A DNA stretch of 64,000 bases from Clavelina lepadiformis (taxonomy: Eukaryota > Chordata > Ascidiacea > Aplousobranchia > Clavelinidae): the NCBI RefSeq assembly GCF_947623445.1, contig NC_135244.1, positions 21,824,860 through 21,888,859 on the forward strand. Direction: 5' to 3'. Made by a program: the position numbers and the translations under genes. The notes beneath the pieces were generated by a model. That model saw only the letters and a program-made list of their open reading frames with translations, did not search any database and was not told where the DNA came from. How positions within the stretch are numbered: the stretch's first letter is position 1; every line of letters starts with the position of its first letter. Below, piece after piece: positions 11,660-24,184 of this stretch.

Positions 11660-12250
11660 AGATAATGTGACAACGACCACGAATTTGAGACTACTTAGCC
11701 TAATAGCCAATCCCTAACTATCAAAAACACTACAAAGAGACGTACAAAGCCTGTTGGTATCTTATTCTTGTGATGACGTCAACTATATTTTTAGTTGAAA
11801 GGAGCTAGATGCTGACGTCATTGAAATCACTGATATTTTAACCGAAGCTAAATTTTTCTCAGTTTTCTATTAGTTTTGAGACTTTGCCTAAGCACGTTCC
11901 GTCTCCCAGCACCAGGCTTAATAAAGTTGCTCACAGAGCATTTGGCTTTGCATTGGAAGCAAGATCTGACACAATCGATTTAGCAACTCCGTCCTGTCAC
12001 TCACTACAGTTCGCGAACAATCTCATAGCATCAGCGTCAGCAGCTTATTATGAAAACCAGAAAATCGCGATTAAAAACAAAGCATCGCTCTGGAAGCGCA
12101 AGGCGATGTGCTATGGAAACCATGGCAACAGATAACATGAATGAAAACTAAACATGGAATCAACCACTTTAATGAAGTCAGATGCTTGGAGATCGGTAAG
12201 TTGTGGCAAGCTCTTATTCGTCAGCATAAAATGCTTTCTGAATTGCTCTT
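11660..12250 (+). pseudogene. Relic R2: decayed copy of TPR exon 5
   Basis: Same relic family as R1 but with a cleaner second half. A frame at 11884-12135 runs unbroken through KHVPSPSTRLNKVAHRAFGF, LQFANNLIASASAAYYENQ and IKNKASLWKRKAMCYGNHGN, matching exon 5 (LEFANNLIESISS... VIKAKASCWKCKAECYGRLDN) before TAA. Upstream, LDADVIEITDILTEAK matches EMLASDVIKLVESLAEEK in another frame. No kinase exon is found with it. Confidence 0.7.
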
Positions 12251-12768
12251 TATCAGCATCAAGTGACCATCAACAGTGTCATATTCTGCAATGCAGTTCT
12301 GTATAAAATATATCGTTATTATTGTTGAAGCTGCTGTGATATGGTGATCTTTATCGACGGATGAAAAGGAGAGTCTTTGCACGTTTTAAACCCGACGATG
12401 ATTTAAGCTATAACCTTTTTGCAAGTAGGGATTGTCACTCATAATAATTTATTTGGTTCTGTTTATCAGAACAAACTTTTGCGTTTCCTCTCTAACGAAC
12501 AGCCAAAATTCCTTGACAAAGGCAGATTTTAAGCATTCTAATTTGCGATTTTGGCACAATTTGAATCAAACAGCTATTGTCAGTTGTACATCAGCAATAG
12601 AGGCTTAACAATTTTATATTTGACCATTTTTATGTCGCCACTAGTTGGGGCAAAAACGCCATAGAAGCAAAAGTCGTCAGCGAATGGCATAGAATCAATT
12701 TTGCAGCTTGTTGTGAAAACCAGGAAATCGTGATTAAAAACACAGTGAATTTTTAATCTGATCTGCAC

Positions 12769-12999
12769 TTGGTCAACACCAAGTGGTCAACTGTGTCATA
12801 TTGTGCAGTGCAGTTCTGTATTCAACGCAACGTGATTATCCATAAAGCTGCTGTGGTATATGGTCATGAAGACATTTATTTTGTCTTGACGACAGTGGCG
12901 TTTCAATCTATTTTGTTATTGCTTGGATCACTTTTTGTTACAATTATACAGCACAGTAGTCGATGGTTAATGCGGCAGCACTTTTGCAGCACTTTTTGA
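12769..12999 (+). pseudogene. Hydrophobic-segment ORF fragment, unknown
   Basis: A 76-codon frame carries a strong membrane-like segment (TTVAFQSILLLLGSLFVTII). A related segment (TPVAIQYILLLLGILLALFLVTII) lies in intron 1 of K6 on the minus strand (51528-51319). The repeat in the second unit is at 32752-33015. Similarity between two loci suggests an old exon with a transmembrane helix. I cannot attach it to a gene by splice phase, so I treat it as a relic. Confidence 0.3.
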
Positions 13000-13688
13000 T
13001 TGATCGACCAACACGCATAAGAAAATAAAACTGTATAGAACCCTTACCTTAAGAATTGAATGACTAGATAAACGGTGCCATAAAGCAAAGCAATCAACGC
13101 CAATTAACTAGGGAATGTAACGAATTCAGTAAAACAAAGAAATTAAAGGGAATTGTCCAATGTTATGGTGTTGACATGGTGTCAACTGTCAACCGACACA
13201 TTTCTGACCTCTTTTTGAATTCCAATTTTTGCCGATTCCTCTTTCAATCACAAACCTAGTATTACCAATACCTACAGTATTGTTCGTTATTATAATACAA
13301 TCTCAATTTTTATTTCATTCAGTTAAAACTTTGTTATTATGACATCTTATATTGTGATTGTGCGATTGTGTAAACAATTGATTGTGATTTAATACAAAGG
13401 ATCTTTATTTATAAGGCTTCTATGTCGTAATTTAACTTCGGTTTAATATAAAAACTTTGTCACATCGTATCTTTTAGCGGGAAACTTGCTTTTAACATGA
13501 ACAAGGCGCCAAATATTTTGATTGTAGGGAATTTAAATTTAGAGATTAGTTTAAAGAACAAAACTTTGACTTGAAATCTTTTACTTGGCAGTTGTCGTAA
13601 TTATGTACCTGTAATTATACTATAATTTAAGCAAGTATATGTTTCAAGCAAGCTTGCGTGTGTGAGGAAAATAACAAAAACAACAAGT

Positions 13689-16600
13689 ATGTCTGAGGTG
13701 AGTACAATCGTCATATTTGATTCAGTTTTCCCAAACAAGTACAAAATTAACAGCTATTATGGAATGTTCCAATTGTTGCTATCAGTACATTTATACCTTG
13801 CAGTTGCGATTTGCACTTTTAAGCATAACGATTGTGATTCAAACAATAACTACAATAGGTCAATGGCTATAAATGGTGCTGCGCTATTGCTACAAGCAAA
13901 TAGGCTATGCAAAATTTCTGCCAAGGTTTCTTTGTAATAAATAATTGACAACTCGCTGCTATGTGGGATATTGCAAGCAATTGGCACTTATAAAAGCTAC
14001 AGGAAAACAGAATAACTGAACCGTTTCTTACTGTTGTGTTGAGGATCATCGCTAGAGAATTTCGGCAGCTATTCCAAAATATCACCCCCAAAGTTCATGC
14101 TAGAACTAAACTTAGCTGTAAAATCTGGTCAATTTAACAAGTGTAGCCAGACAAATATTTATTTACTTAAATCATTTTTCATTCACTTAATTGCTGTATA
14201 ACAGTTGACTTGTTCATAATAGGCCTCTTTGTATAGTTTTAGCATTTACCATACCACTCATATGTACAACGTTACGTCAACTATGTTTGTATTTACATGT
14301 AATCACTTTCGTTGTAATTTTCTATAAGAACACAACAAAAGAAGAACTTGTAGTTACGACACTTGTTGTTTCTTTCATTTTGACACCTTAGACCAGTGCT
14401 TCTCAAACCGGGCCACTTGGCTCACTAAAGGGGGAATTTTTAATTCCAGGGAGGAAATTTTGTCTAGAGAGGAATTGGGGAGGAAAAACTGTAGATGAAA
14501 AACACTTTAATTTTTTAATTTCATTTGTAACAGAAAAATCCTCTCGAAGAGGTTGTTTAGATGTCTACAATAGTGCGCAAGAACAAGCTCTTTAACTGCA
14601 GTGACTGACGTTATAAACGTGTCTGTTTGGTTCATGATGGCTATTTTTTTCTCTTTATTGTTAGTAAGTTACTTATAGAACTAGCTAGTAAGCTAGTGAT
14701 GAAAAAAAGAGGAACACACGATATTTGTGGAGACCTTCGAGCAAAACTCACACGCTTTTCTCCTCGATTTTCTTTATTAACTTCTAAACATGAGGCTCAC
14801 GGTTCTCACTAACAATGAACAACGATTTGTTTGTAAATTTGTTTGGTTATTTTCTAAGAGCGTTCTTTTGCAATTTTGAATTTTATTCCTGAGATAAATC
14901 TTCAAAAGACATCATCCAGGGACAATATTCAGGTAGTGTAAAATTTTGACAATTATTTTTGGGGGGGAGGAATTGACGGTGTTTTGGTTGGTAAGGGAGG
15001 AATCGGAAAAAAACTTTGAGAACCACTGCCACTGAGACGATTCAGATCTATTTTGCCGGGAATTTAAGAATTTTTGCTTTTTCTTCTTAAGCTTATATGT
15101 CGAACTTTTATAATTTTAGGAATTTGTTTCGGCATTTAACCAAAATGAATTGGTTACACACAGTAGGATAAAAACTTGCGCATATGCGTACGGCACAAAA
15201 CCCATTTTCTGTAGTTGAACAGCATATTCAACAATTTTTGCTATTTTAATATTTTCTCATAGTCTTGGATTGATTATGATAGCATCCGACTTTGACAAAT
15301 TGACCTAAAATATACTTTCCTTCTCCAAGAGACTTCTTTTGCTTGTCGTCATTTTCCTGCACTTTTACGGATGTTCAGAGCACATTGAATATGAATGTGG
15401 CACGCCATAAAACTATGTTTGTGTGAGGCTATGGCTTTAAATTTGTGTTAAATGTAATTGCATAACTTTACGCATATTTATAAGCGAAAGCATAACTCGA
15501 TCAATCGTGTGCTACCGCAAATCATGTTTAGAACATGATTCGGGAAATAGCGTCATTTGTTATATCCTGCAATCAATATCCTCAATCCTGCATGTTCACA
15601 CCAAAATCTATGAAAGCGTTCATTTGGGCAAAACATGACACTGCAAATATGATCCTATCAGTTAATAGCATATTGCATACGCTTTACTGAATATCGTTGT
15701 TTGAAAGGTTGATTGAATTTTTCACCTCGCAGTATATTTTTTAAAATGTTTAGTGCTTCCTTAGAATTAAATTGATGCAATGATTATGTTATAGGCGTCG
15801 TCATCTGCTGAAGCTGAAAACCCGATAGCTCTTTTCAATGCAGATGAAATCTTCTGCAACTCAAGCCATTATATCCTCGGAAGAGGAGTTCATGGACTGG
15901 TTTTTCTGGGTTTTCATCCTCGATCTGGAAACAGATTAGCCATCAAATGTCTATTGCCTGAAAAGACTGGAAGAGCTACTGATGTTGCTCGATCTAGGTC
16001 GGTTGAACACAGGCAATGTATACAATATGCCGAATTAGTCACCGATGTGAAAGCCAAGGTATAACACGTGTAGTATTGCAAAATAAGCTTTCAATTTTTT
16101 AAAAACCTGGTTGAAGCCGAAATTTCGTTTTTCAACTTTTAAAAACCAGGCTCAAAGTCCATTAAGAAAAACGTTTGTTGTGTTTTTTTGATTTAGTATA
16201 TATACTTAGACGTTTGATGGTGCGTTTTCAATACGAGTACAGTATACAGTTGACCTCGCATATGATGCATAATTGGTATAATCACTTAATATCGGACGAG
16301 TATTCTGATTCGGATGATTTCCTTTTTTTTAATGCATTCAACTTTCCTGGGAACGGATCCGATTTCAAATATAACAGAATAACTTTTACGTTACCTTTTA
16401 GACATAATGTAAAATGCCTAATGTATTACAGGTCCATTAATTTTGCAGATAAATTGATTGTTGACAATTGATAGTACGAAGTGTATGTGATGTCATAAAT
16501 GAAATTGAAGCTTGCTTTTTTTTCATTCATTTTTCACTTTTTGAAAGGATGTCTCTTTTTTAATTCTTAATACTTAACTGGTCTATACCATCAAATCTAT

Positions 16601-19600
16601 CGATCATTAAAGGCTTATGATTAATATTTATTAATATTGTGTAGCATTCACCTTAATATGTTTTTAACACATTGGGCAAAACACGCTTAAAACCAGTGTT
16701 TTTATAATTAAGCTCGTTGAAAACCTGTTTTAAAAACTTCGATTATCAGTAACCCTAATTACGTGCACTGGTGAAAGCCTTTATTTTGTATTCCTGCAGC
16801 TTAATCAAAGAGCTCCAGGTCTTTAATTTAGTTAAGAACAAGCACGTGGTGCACATTCAAGGATTGCTTGAGTGGAAAGGATGCCCCTTCGGGTTAGTCA
16901 TGGAGCACATGCCAGGAGGATCACTTCAAGACTTGATATTTCATCCTGCTCTTGGCCGGATTCCACCTCCTCTTCTCTTACGGATTGGCTATGACGTTTC
17001 GGATGCTCTATCTCATCTGCACACAATCCTGAAAGATCGTAGAATCGCTCACGGTGATTTGAAACCAGCCAACATCCTCATGACTGCGGATCTTCGTTGC
17101 AAAGTTGCTGATTTTGGAGGAGCCGCTCTAGCTCGCTACACTGGATCGTTGAGAGCTGGACCTGACAAACCTGGAGAGGGCAATCAACTTACTCATTATT
17201 TTGCTGCTCCTGAAAGATTGGTGCCTGGTTGTAACCGTTTGACAACCGCCATGGATGTGTACAGCTACGGCGTGATCCTACTGGTTGCCATCTGCAGGGT
17301 TTATCCTTCAGTATTTCATTCTACACAAAAACAGGAAATGATAAACAACTTCAAACAACATCTTCAATCGAAAGGCGATGACGTAGGGGTGGAGATTATC
17401 ACCATGTTGGAAACTGTACTTTGCAAATGTCTGGATTTGAACCCAAAAAATCGTCCATCTATGACCAAAGTAAAGAGTGAGCTTTTTACCTTTCTACAAA
17501 CCATTGATGAAGGAAAGATGCAAGGATGTGTAGCTGAGATCTGCAGACAAATACGCATCCGGGATGATAAGCTGGATGAGAAAAACTGCAAACCAATTTC
17601 GGAAGTCATTGCAGGTAAAACATTACTTCATCTACTTTGTGATTTATAGTAATCCAGCAATGTTAGGTGACTCCATCCACCATATTAGCAATGCAATGAT
17701 GAAACTGCAAACGATTTTCATAAAGGTTTAGAAGCAAATCCGGTTGCTGATCAGATTGACAAAATACCCAGCGCAAGACTCAATAACGACGTTAAGCATG
17801 CTGTGGCCGTTAAGCGCAAAAACTCAGGTTTGTTTTCAATTCACATAATTGATATTGGTATTTCTGAAAATTAAATTTATTTAAGTTAATTGAAAGTTTG
17901 CTGGGGAATTTGGGTATTTATAAATTTACTAAAACTAATGACTTAAACAATTCTACGTCAAGTTGTGAAAAATTTAATCAAAGGCGTTTCTGCATAAAAT
18001 ACCTATTTTTTGTAGAGAAAACGTCCAATGTTGCTGAACGAGAATCCAACAATGACAAATGTTTTCTAAAATATTCCGACAATGGTTCCACCTATAATTT
18101 TCAGTCAGTTATGAACCTTTTGCAATCTGTGAAATCTTTAATTACTGAACGAAACTTTGACAACGCATTGAAACGTTGTAAAGAGCTTCTGTTTGTAACG
18201 AGGTCAATTAATTTGAGAGCCAAGGATTCAGAAATGCTAACCTGTGATGTCATTTATGTCGTCGAGAATTTAGCAGAAGAAAAACCTTCTTTAATTTTAT
18301 TAGAACTAATAGAAGTGGCAAAACAGAAGTTAATAGTGACTACGCCAGTTGCCCAACTCAAATTTATTTTGAAATTTGCTCGATGTGCTTCAATGATTGC
18401 AAGGTACTATGACGTTAGGTATCAAAAAAACATTTCCAGTCGTGTACTTGAGTTTGTCGGCAATCTCACGGAATCCATGTCATCACTTCCATGTGAAGAC
18501 AAAGAAATGGTTGTAAAAGCTAAAGCATCTTGCTGGAAATGCAAAGCTGAGTGTTATGGATATCTTGACAACAGAGGTCGTGAAATGGAATTATATCTGC
18601 AAGTTATTACTTTGATAGACAAAGAACTTGGCGAAAAATGCCAAATGTCCAGGGAATATTCTGCTTCCTGCAATAACTTGGCCAATAACTACGAATTAAA
18701 AGATCAACTAGAAATGGCCAAAACTTACATTCTGAAATCATTTGATGCTTTAGCTTACCAAAAAACAGATTTTGAAACTGAGGAATCGAAAGTTAAGGCA
18801 ATCAACATCACGATCAGAAGTAAGTGTATAAAATATTACTCGAATGCACAATGTAATATCATAAAATTACATTGTCAAGATATAAAAATGTTAAACTAGA
18901 GACATACACATATTTTATTATTGCAGAAGATAGCATGCTATTTGATAACACAACCTATGTGTTTCTGTCGATGTAAGCTACAATTAACTTCATGTCATAT
19001 GTTTTCTGTTCATTGGTTATAACTAGGGCGATTATTTTTTGACTTGTCAAAAAAAGTCACAAATTTGTCAAATTTACAGCGTTAGGTCAAAAATTATCAA
19101 AATTGTTTAAAAAGTCAATTTGTTACCAAGTCAAAATTGTTTAAAAACTGCATTGTCGTGGTGTCGTAGAGGGTGCACTGTAGGTCAACTTGTCATTTTA
19201 CATTGTACACCTGGTAGCCTACTTTATACTGTTGTAAATGGCCCATTGTCTACTTATTGTGAATCAGCTCTTGCTTTGGTTTTGCTTTAGATACATCAAG
19301 TATCTTTAGTTTAGAGTGTTTAGACAAATGTATTGAACAGTTTTTGTTGTGTTTATTTACAGTTTTTTTTGGCAGTGATTTGTAATTAGCTCATTTCCCT
19401 TTTCAGAATAAGCTAGGTCTGTGTTCATATTTTTGCCCTTCTTTACTACAATAAATTTTAACTTTTCGTACAATAATGCGTAATTTAAATACTTGAGTTC
19501 TTCATACGTCAAAATTTGTCAAAAAAAGTTTTTTAATGTCAAATTTTGTTAAAATTTTCAATATTTAGGTCAAAAACTTTCGTTTTAGGTCAAAAAATAA

Positions 19601-20678
19601 TCGCCCTATTTATAACAGATTTTTATGTGGTCACTGGTCGATGCCAATTTAGCAAATGTCCTTTATTTGTGTGTCTTTACTCACAAAGCGCTTTTGTTGA
19701 TAATTATAATTAATTCACTCAATTATTTTCTGTTATATTTGGGATCAATTTGAGTGCAATCAAGAACTTATCAGAGTTCTACTTGCTCGCGGCTATATGT
19801 CTGATTGCAAATACTTATCACCGCGTTCACTTATTTGTATAGATGTCTGTAACTTATATGAAAAAAATCCTTCTATGATGTGGAGCAAAGCAAGAGAGAT
19901 CTACAAATATCTTCTTACACAACAACATCCATCAAAATTTCGTCAACTGGAGACCAGACTACTCTCACTGCGTCTTGCACTTCTTCTGAATGTGTGGGGC
20001 GATGCAAGAATTCACTACAGTGACGTGATTAAGATGTTAAACAAACCCTCGTTGACCCCAGGGATGCGTCTACCAGTTTGTTTTGACATAAGAAGTGTCG
20101 CAATGTCATATATTCATCACAACCAGGATCATCTTGCTATACCATTATTACAATACGGACTAAGCATGTGCAAGCTTATTTCCAATCCGTTCAAAAAACT
20201 TGCACAACTTTTACATTTCTCAGATTGCATAGTGAATCGAGTGAATGAACCCACGTTTAAATCTGCCCAACAAATTGCCATTATTAAGTCATCGTTTATT
20301 CCTCTATGCAAGGAGACGATCTACTTGACCAAGGAATGCAGAGGAGTAGACGACTTTCATAAACAGATTTATTTAAGTCTCCAGCTAAAGCAGCTAAGTC
20401 ATTGCTATCTCCAGGCAGACAATTTCCCTCAATCCCTGGCAAAAGCAAATGAAGCTCTTCGAATTTTACCGGAAGATCCAAGCAAATTTATAGCTCAACG
20501 AGATGGCATTGTGGGTGAGTTGAATATGATCATCGGTGTCTGTACTTACAACCTTGGCCACTGTGATCTTGGAAAATCCACTCTTGAAAAAGCGATGGAA
20601 GTTTTGAAAGATACCAACAAAGCTAAGTATAACACTGCTCTTGAATACTTAACTTACTGGGAAAAGAGAAGAAAGTAA
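13689..20678 (+). CDS. K3: TKL-like protein kinase fused to TPR repeats, intact
   Basis: Exons: 13689-13697 (ATG TCT GAG, then GTGAGT), 15795-15997, 16800-17614, 17726-17827, 18016-18819, 19843-20678. They join in phase to 922 aa. Kinase, residues about 15-315: glycine loop GRGVHG 32-37, lysine K54 in LAIK, probable helix-C glutamate E75, HGDLKPAN 155-162 (Gly replaces the Arg of HRD; Asp and Lys kept), DFG 175-177, APE 207-209, DVYSYG and RPSM. This pattern fits TKL/RIPK-like Ser/Thr kinases. Residues 343-377 are a linker. Residues about 378-644 and 646-922 are helical; ASCNNLANNY...AKTYILKSF and LKQLSHCYLQADNF...ALRIL look like TPRs. There is no signal peptide or membrane helix, so it is probably cytosolic. 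The start exon is chosen because MSE|ASSSAEAENP joins in phase 0 and is conserved in K5 and K6. Intron 1 holds a hAT-like element. Partner and substrate are unknown. Confidence 0.85.
14394..15028. mobile_element. hAT-like MITE in intron 1 of K3
   Basis: The ends CAGTGCTTCTCAAA and, reversed from the right, CAGTGGTTCTCAAA are imperfect terminal inverted repeats typical of hAT elements. The left flank is CCTTAGAC (14386-14393). The right target copy is altered here (ccactgagac), but the twin element at 34381-35015 keeps an exact 8-bp duplication. At 635 bp with no transposase it is non-autonomous. Confidence 0.8.
19026..19606. mobile_element. TA-target MITE in intron 5 of K3
   Basis: The terminal inverted repeats GGGCGATTATTTTTTGAC and GTCAAAAAATAATCGCCC are perfect and flanked by TA on both sides (19024-19025, 19607-19608), as for Tc1/mariner-type or related MITEs. 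Internal AGGTCAAAAA-type subrepeats occur near both ends. There is no coding capacity. The second-unit copy (39049-39956) is interrupted by a hAT MITE. Confidence 0.8.
19309..19325. other. hAT excision-like footprint inside the TA-target MITE
   Basis: The sequence GTTTAGAGTGTTTAGAC lies exactly where K5 carries GTTTAGAC, a 338-bp hAT MITE, then GTTTAGAC. It reads as two target copies, the left one altered at its last base and with one extra base between, and no element. Two near-complete target copies without an insert are what a hAT excision leaves. Confidence 0.65.
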
Positions 20679-20884
20679 TTGAATGTTAACTAAACTCAAA
20701 TATTGCATAAAAACTGCAAGATCGAACTGTTTCCAACTTTTACTTGTTCTCACATCCAAACTTGTATTGTTTGGATGAGATTTATCGCTTTAATTATTGT
20801 ACCAAAGCCGCCTACGCATTAAGATTTCAAAATGCTGGCTTTGATGAAATTAAATTGTAAAAATCCATATGACTAAACAATAAC

Positions 20885-20890
20885 AATAAA
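20885..20890 (+). promoter_or_regulatory. Candidate poly(A) signal of K3
   Basis: AATAAA lies 207 nt after the stop, in the same position as for K1. Confidence 0.4.
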
Positions 20891-21890
20891 CAACAGATGA
20901 AATTATATTTGACTTTATTGCTCTTTAATGTCATGATTTATTCATTTTACAGAGATTAATTTTCGCATTTGTATGATCGCATGAAAGTTTATTTTTTTGC
21001 TTAATTATGTAATCCCTAAAGATTCTCAAACAATTGTGTGCATCTTGTTTAACGCTTTGAAATCGCTGTTAAAGTAAAACCTATTTATGATTAATTCTGT
21101 TAGTCACTGTTTTTAAGACGCGATGTATTTAATTTGTTATTTTTATAAGCTATTTATTAATCAGAACCGCACTATTAATTCGATTATTTGAAAGCAATCT
21201 CTGCATGCCAAACTGTTTTACTCTTAATCTTGTATACACTTACAACGCTTGTTGTGCTTTGATTCATGTGTAACTTTTCTTCACGGCATTTCGTTTTGTG
21301 AATTATTACTAACCATCCTGTGAATAAACTGTTTACAAAACAATTATTTTTGTAAAAAACATTGCAAAACGCTGATGTTGTAGAATGTGGACGAAATCGA
21401 AAGCAGATTGCTTTAAGTTTTCTTAAGACAATGTAGGTATCAGTCACTATTTGGTTTTCTAAAATCTATTGAAAGTTTCTTGCATTGTTGCAAACCGCTT
21501 TGGCTGACGTCGCTATAATATCCCTTGACATACCCAAGGAAAACGACTTTTTCGCATCTCTTTGTTCACCTCAAAGTAACTTGACTTGAACCTGATTAGA
21601 ACCAATGTTCTTTTCCCAAAATTTCCTTTCTTGCCTACTTATGACATTGGGTACGTTAGTTAGATATTAAACAGCCAAAGCTCGTCTCATTTATTAAATT
21701 ATAAATGTTTCTAATTGTTCACCAAACTTAGTTAGACTAAATTTATTAGGCATTCCAAATGTGGACCCATGCACTAACTATTAAACATTGCTGGTTTTGT
21801 TATTTCCACAGGATCAATACAAAGCAAAGACGCGGCCTCATTACTGGATATAACATCTACAATAAAACATGCTTCCTAGAATAATCTTAT

Positions 21891-22622
21891 GTGACAGCGA
21901 CCACAAAATCCCGACTACTTCGTGATGTTTCTCAAACTATCAAGAAACATCATAACGAGACGGTAAAAGCCTATAGGAATCTTATTTCTTTGATGACGTC
22001 AACTATACTTTTGGTTAAAAGGAGCTTGATGCTGATTTTATTGAAATCACTGAATCCCGACTACTTCGTGATGTTTCTCAAACTATCAAGAAACATCATA
22101 ACGAGACGGTAAAAGCCTGTAGGAATCTTATTTCTTTGATGACGTCAACTATACTTTTGGTTAAAAGGAGCTTGATGCTGATTTTATTGAAATCACTGGT
22201 ATCCTAAATAAAGTAAATTCTGTGTATAATTAAATGCTAAATTTTGCTCAGTTTTTATTTCTTTTGAGACTTTGCCTAAGCACGTTCCGTCCTCCAGCAC
22301 CAGGCTCAATAATGTTGTCCACAGAGCTTTTGGCTTTGCATTAGAAGCAAGATCTCAAACAATCGGTTTAACTTTAAAGAAACTCACATCCAGTCACTCA
22401 CTTCAATTCGCGAACAATCTCATAGAATCAGCGTCAGCAGCTTATTATGAAAACTAGGAAATCGCGATTAAAAACAAATGATCTCTCTGGAAGCGCAAAG
22501 GCGATGTGTTATGGAAACAATGGCAAAAGACAACATGAATGAGAACTATATATGCAATTAACCACTTTAACGAAATTACTGCTTAGAAATGAATATGTTG
22601 CGCCAAGCTCTCATTCGTCAGC
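21891..22622 (+). pseudogene. Relic R3: decayed TPR exon 5 (copy of R1)
   Basis: Second-unit copy of R1, with the same 146-bp internal duplication and the same stop after AAYYEN. It was already decayed when the unit duplicated. Confidence 0.7.
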
Positions 22623-24178
22623 GTAAAATGCCATCCGAATTGCCCATTGTCAACATCAAGTGGTCAACTGTGTCATATTGTGCAATGCAGTTCTGAATAA
22701 AATATATCGTTATTATCGTCGGAGCTGCTGTGATATGATAATCTTTATCGACGGAAATGACGAGTCTTTGCACGACTAAAACTCGGTGATGATTCTAGTT
22801 ATAATCTTTGTGCAAGTAAGGATTGTCACACATAATAATTTATTTGGTTCTGTTTATCAGAAAAACCTTTTTGCTTTTCATATCTAAATAAATCCGGGCA
22901 TATGAACAGCCAATACTCAAAGAAGAAAAACACAGTAGATTCCTTGACAAAAGCAGATTTTTAAGCATAAAATCCTAATTGAAAATTTTGCACAACTTGA
23001 ATTAAACCGCTAGTGTTAGTTGCAAATCAGCATTAGAGGCTTGACAATTTTATAATTAACCATTTTGTGATTGCCACTAGTTGGGGCACTAACGCCATAA
23101 ATGCAAAATTCGTCAGTGAATGGTCAAGAAATCTTTGACTCTAATTATACCAATATTACGTTTATTGAAACCAGAACATTGGTTTATTCAAGGCTAGAGA
23201 CTTGACTTGCTTCTCGGATGTGCAATACTTAACCATAGTTCACATATTTTGATTGTTCACATTAATCAAATTAAGTTGTTTTTCTCAAGACATATCATCT
23301 GGAGTGACCATTTCATTAAAAGCAGGTGACGCAGCCATTTGTTATAAAGTAGGAAGTTAAGATAAAGGACATGTCGGGCAAAAAACATTGAAGTTAGATT
23401 TAAATTTGAATATATATTTGATATGATTTAGGTTTCTTTGAGGTGAAGAAGGAGCTGAAGATGAACATACAGCTTTGAACAAATGTAATCAGTGAAGTAG
23501 AGACTTTTAGCTTAAAAGCTTTAACTCCCAATCTCTTGCCTTGCGTATGCCAAGGGATCTGATAGCGTTGTTTTTGCACGTGACCACTATAGACAAGGCG
23601 ATTTACATCAATTAAAGGAATTTTTTTTGGTAAAAGTTTGCTTTAGAAAATAAGATAAAGACAGCCATCTGCAACATAGGCACTTTGAAATGTTTGTTAT
23701 AATAATATTTCTTTTGTAAAGAGATTTTATTTACAAAGTGATTAGTAATAATTCACAAAGTGACATGCCATAAACAAAGGTTATCAGAGTATATTAATTA
23801 CACATAATCAACAGTAAAGCTTGAATCAAAGCACAGTAAATTGTGCAAATGTATACAAGGTGAAGAGTAAAGAAATTTCTTTATATGCAAAGCTTGCCTT
23901 CAACTAACTGTATTCGTGGAAAGTAGTTTTAGGTTGGGTTTAGGATACTACGTCATAACATTAACGTTAGGTTAACAAACAACTGTAAAACTGAGCTTCG
24001 AACGCACAAACTGTTTAAGTGAAATAGTGGCAACCAATGAACAAACAGATAAAAAATGATTTGCGGAAACAAACATGAGGATTTGCAAATGGAAAGAGCT
24101 ATTTCTATGAAATGTGATTCGAACATACATTAAAGAGCAATTAAAGATCAACATAAATGTAAATTTCATCTGTTATTT

Positions 24179-24184
24179 TTTATT
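24179..24184 (-). promoter_or_regulatory. Candidate poly(A) signal of K4
   Basis: AATAAA on the minus strand, about 240 nt after the K4 stop, matching K2. Confidence 0.35.

Larger units (their letters stand above)
11237..13688. other. Divergent intergenic region between K2 and K3
   Basis: The start exons of K2 (minus) and K3 (plus) face away from each other across this 2.45 kb, so both promoters should lie here. I see no convincing TATA element. An extra minus-strand ATG|GTAAGT-like upstream exon seen for K4 (31330-31328) and K7 (61839-61837) is GTG here (11365-11363). The region also carries relic R2 and a decayed membrane-segment frame at 12769-12999. Confidence 0.5.

Noticed and set aside
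13662..13937. 91-codon plus-strand ORF around the K3 start exon
   Set aside because: Only its ATG TCT GAG part fits a coding exon, in the same frame; the rest is intron sequence after GTGAGT.
16175..16471. 98-codon plus-strand ORF in intron 2 of K3 (69 codons in K5)
   Set aside because: It lies inside a well-bounded intron, is cut by a one-base change in the T run in K5, and is missing from the short K6 intron.
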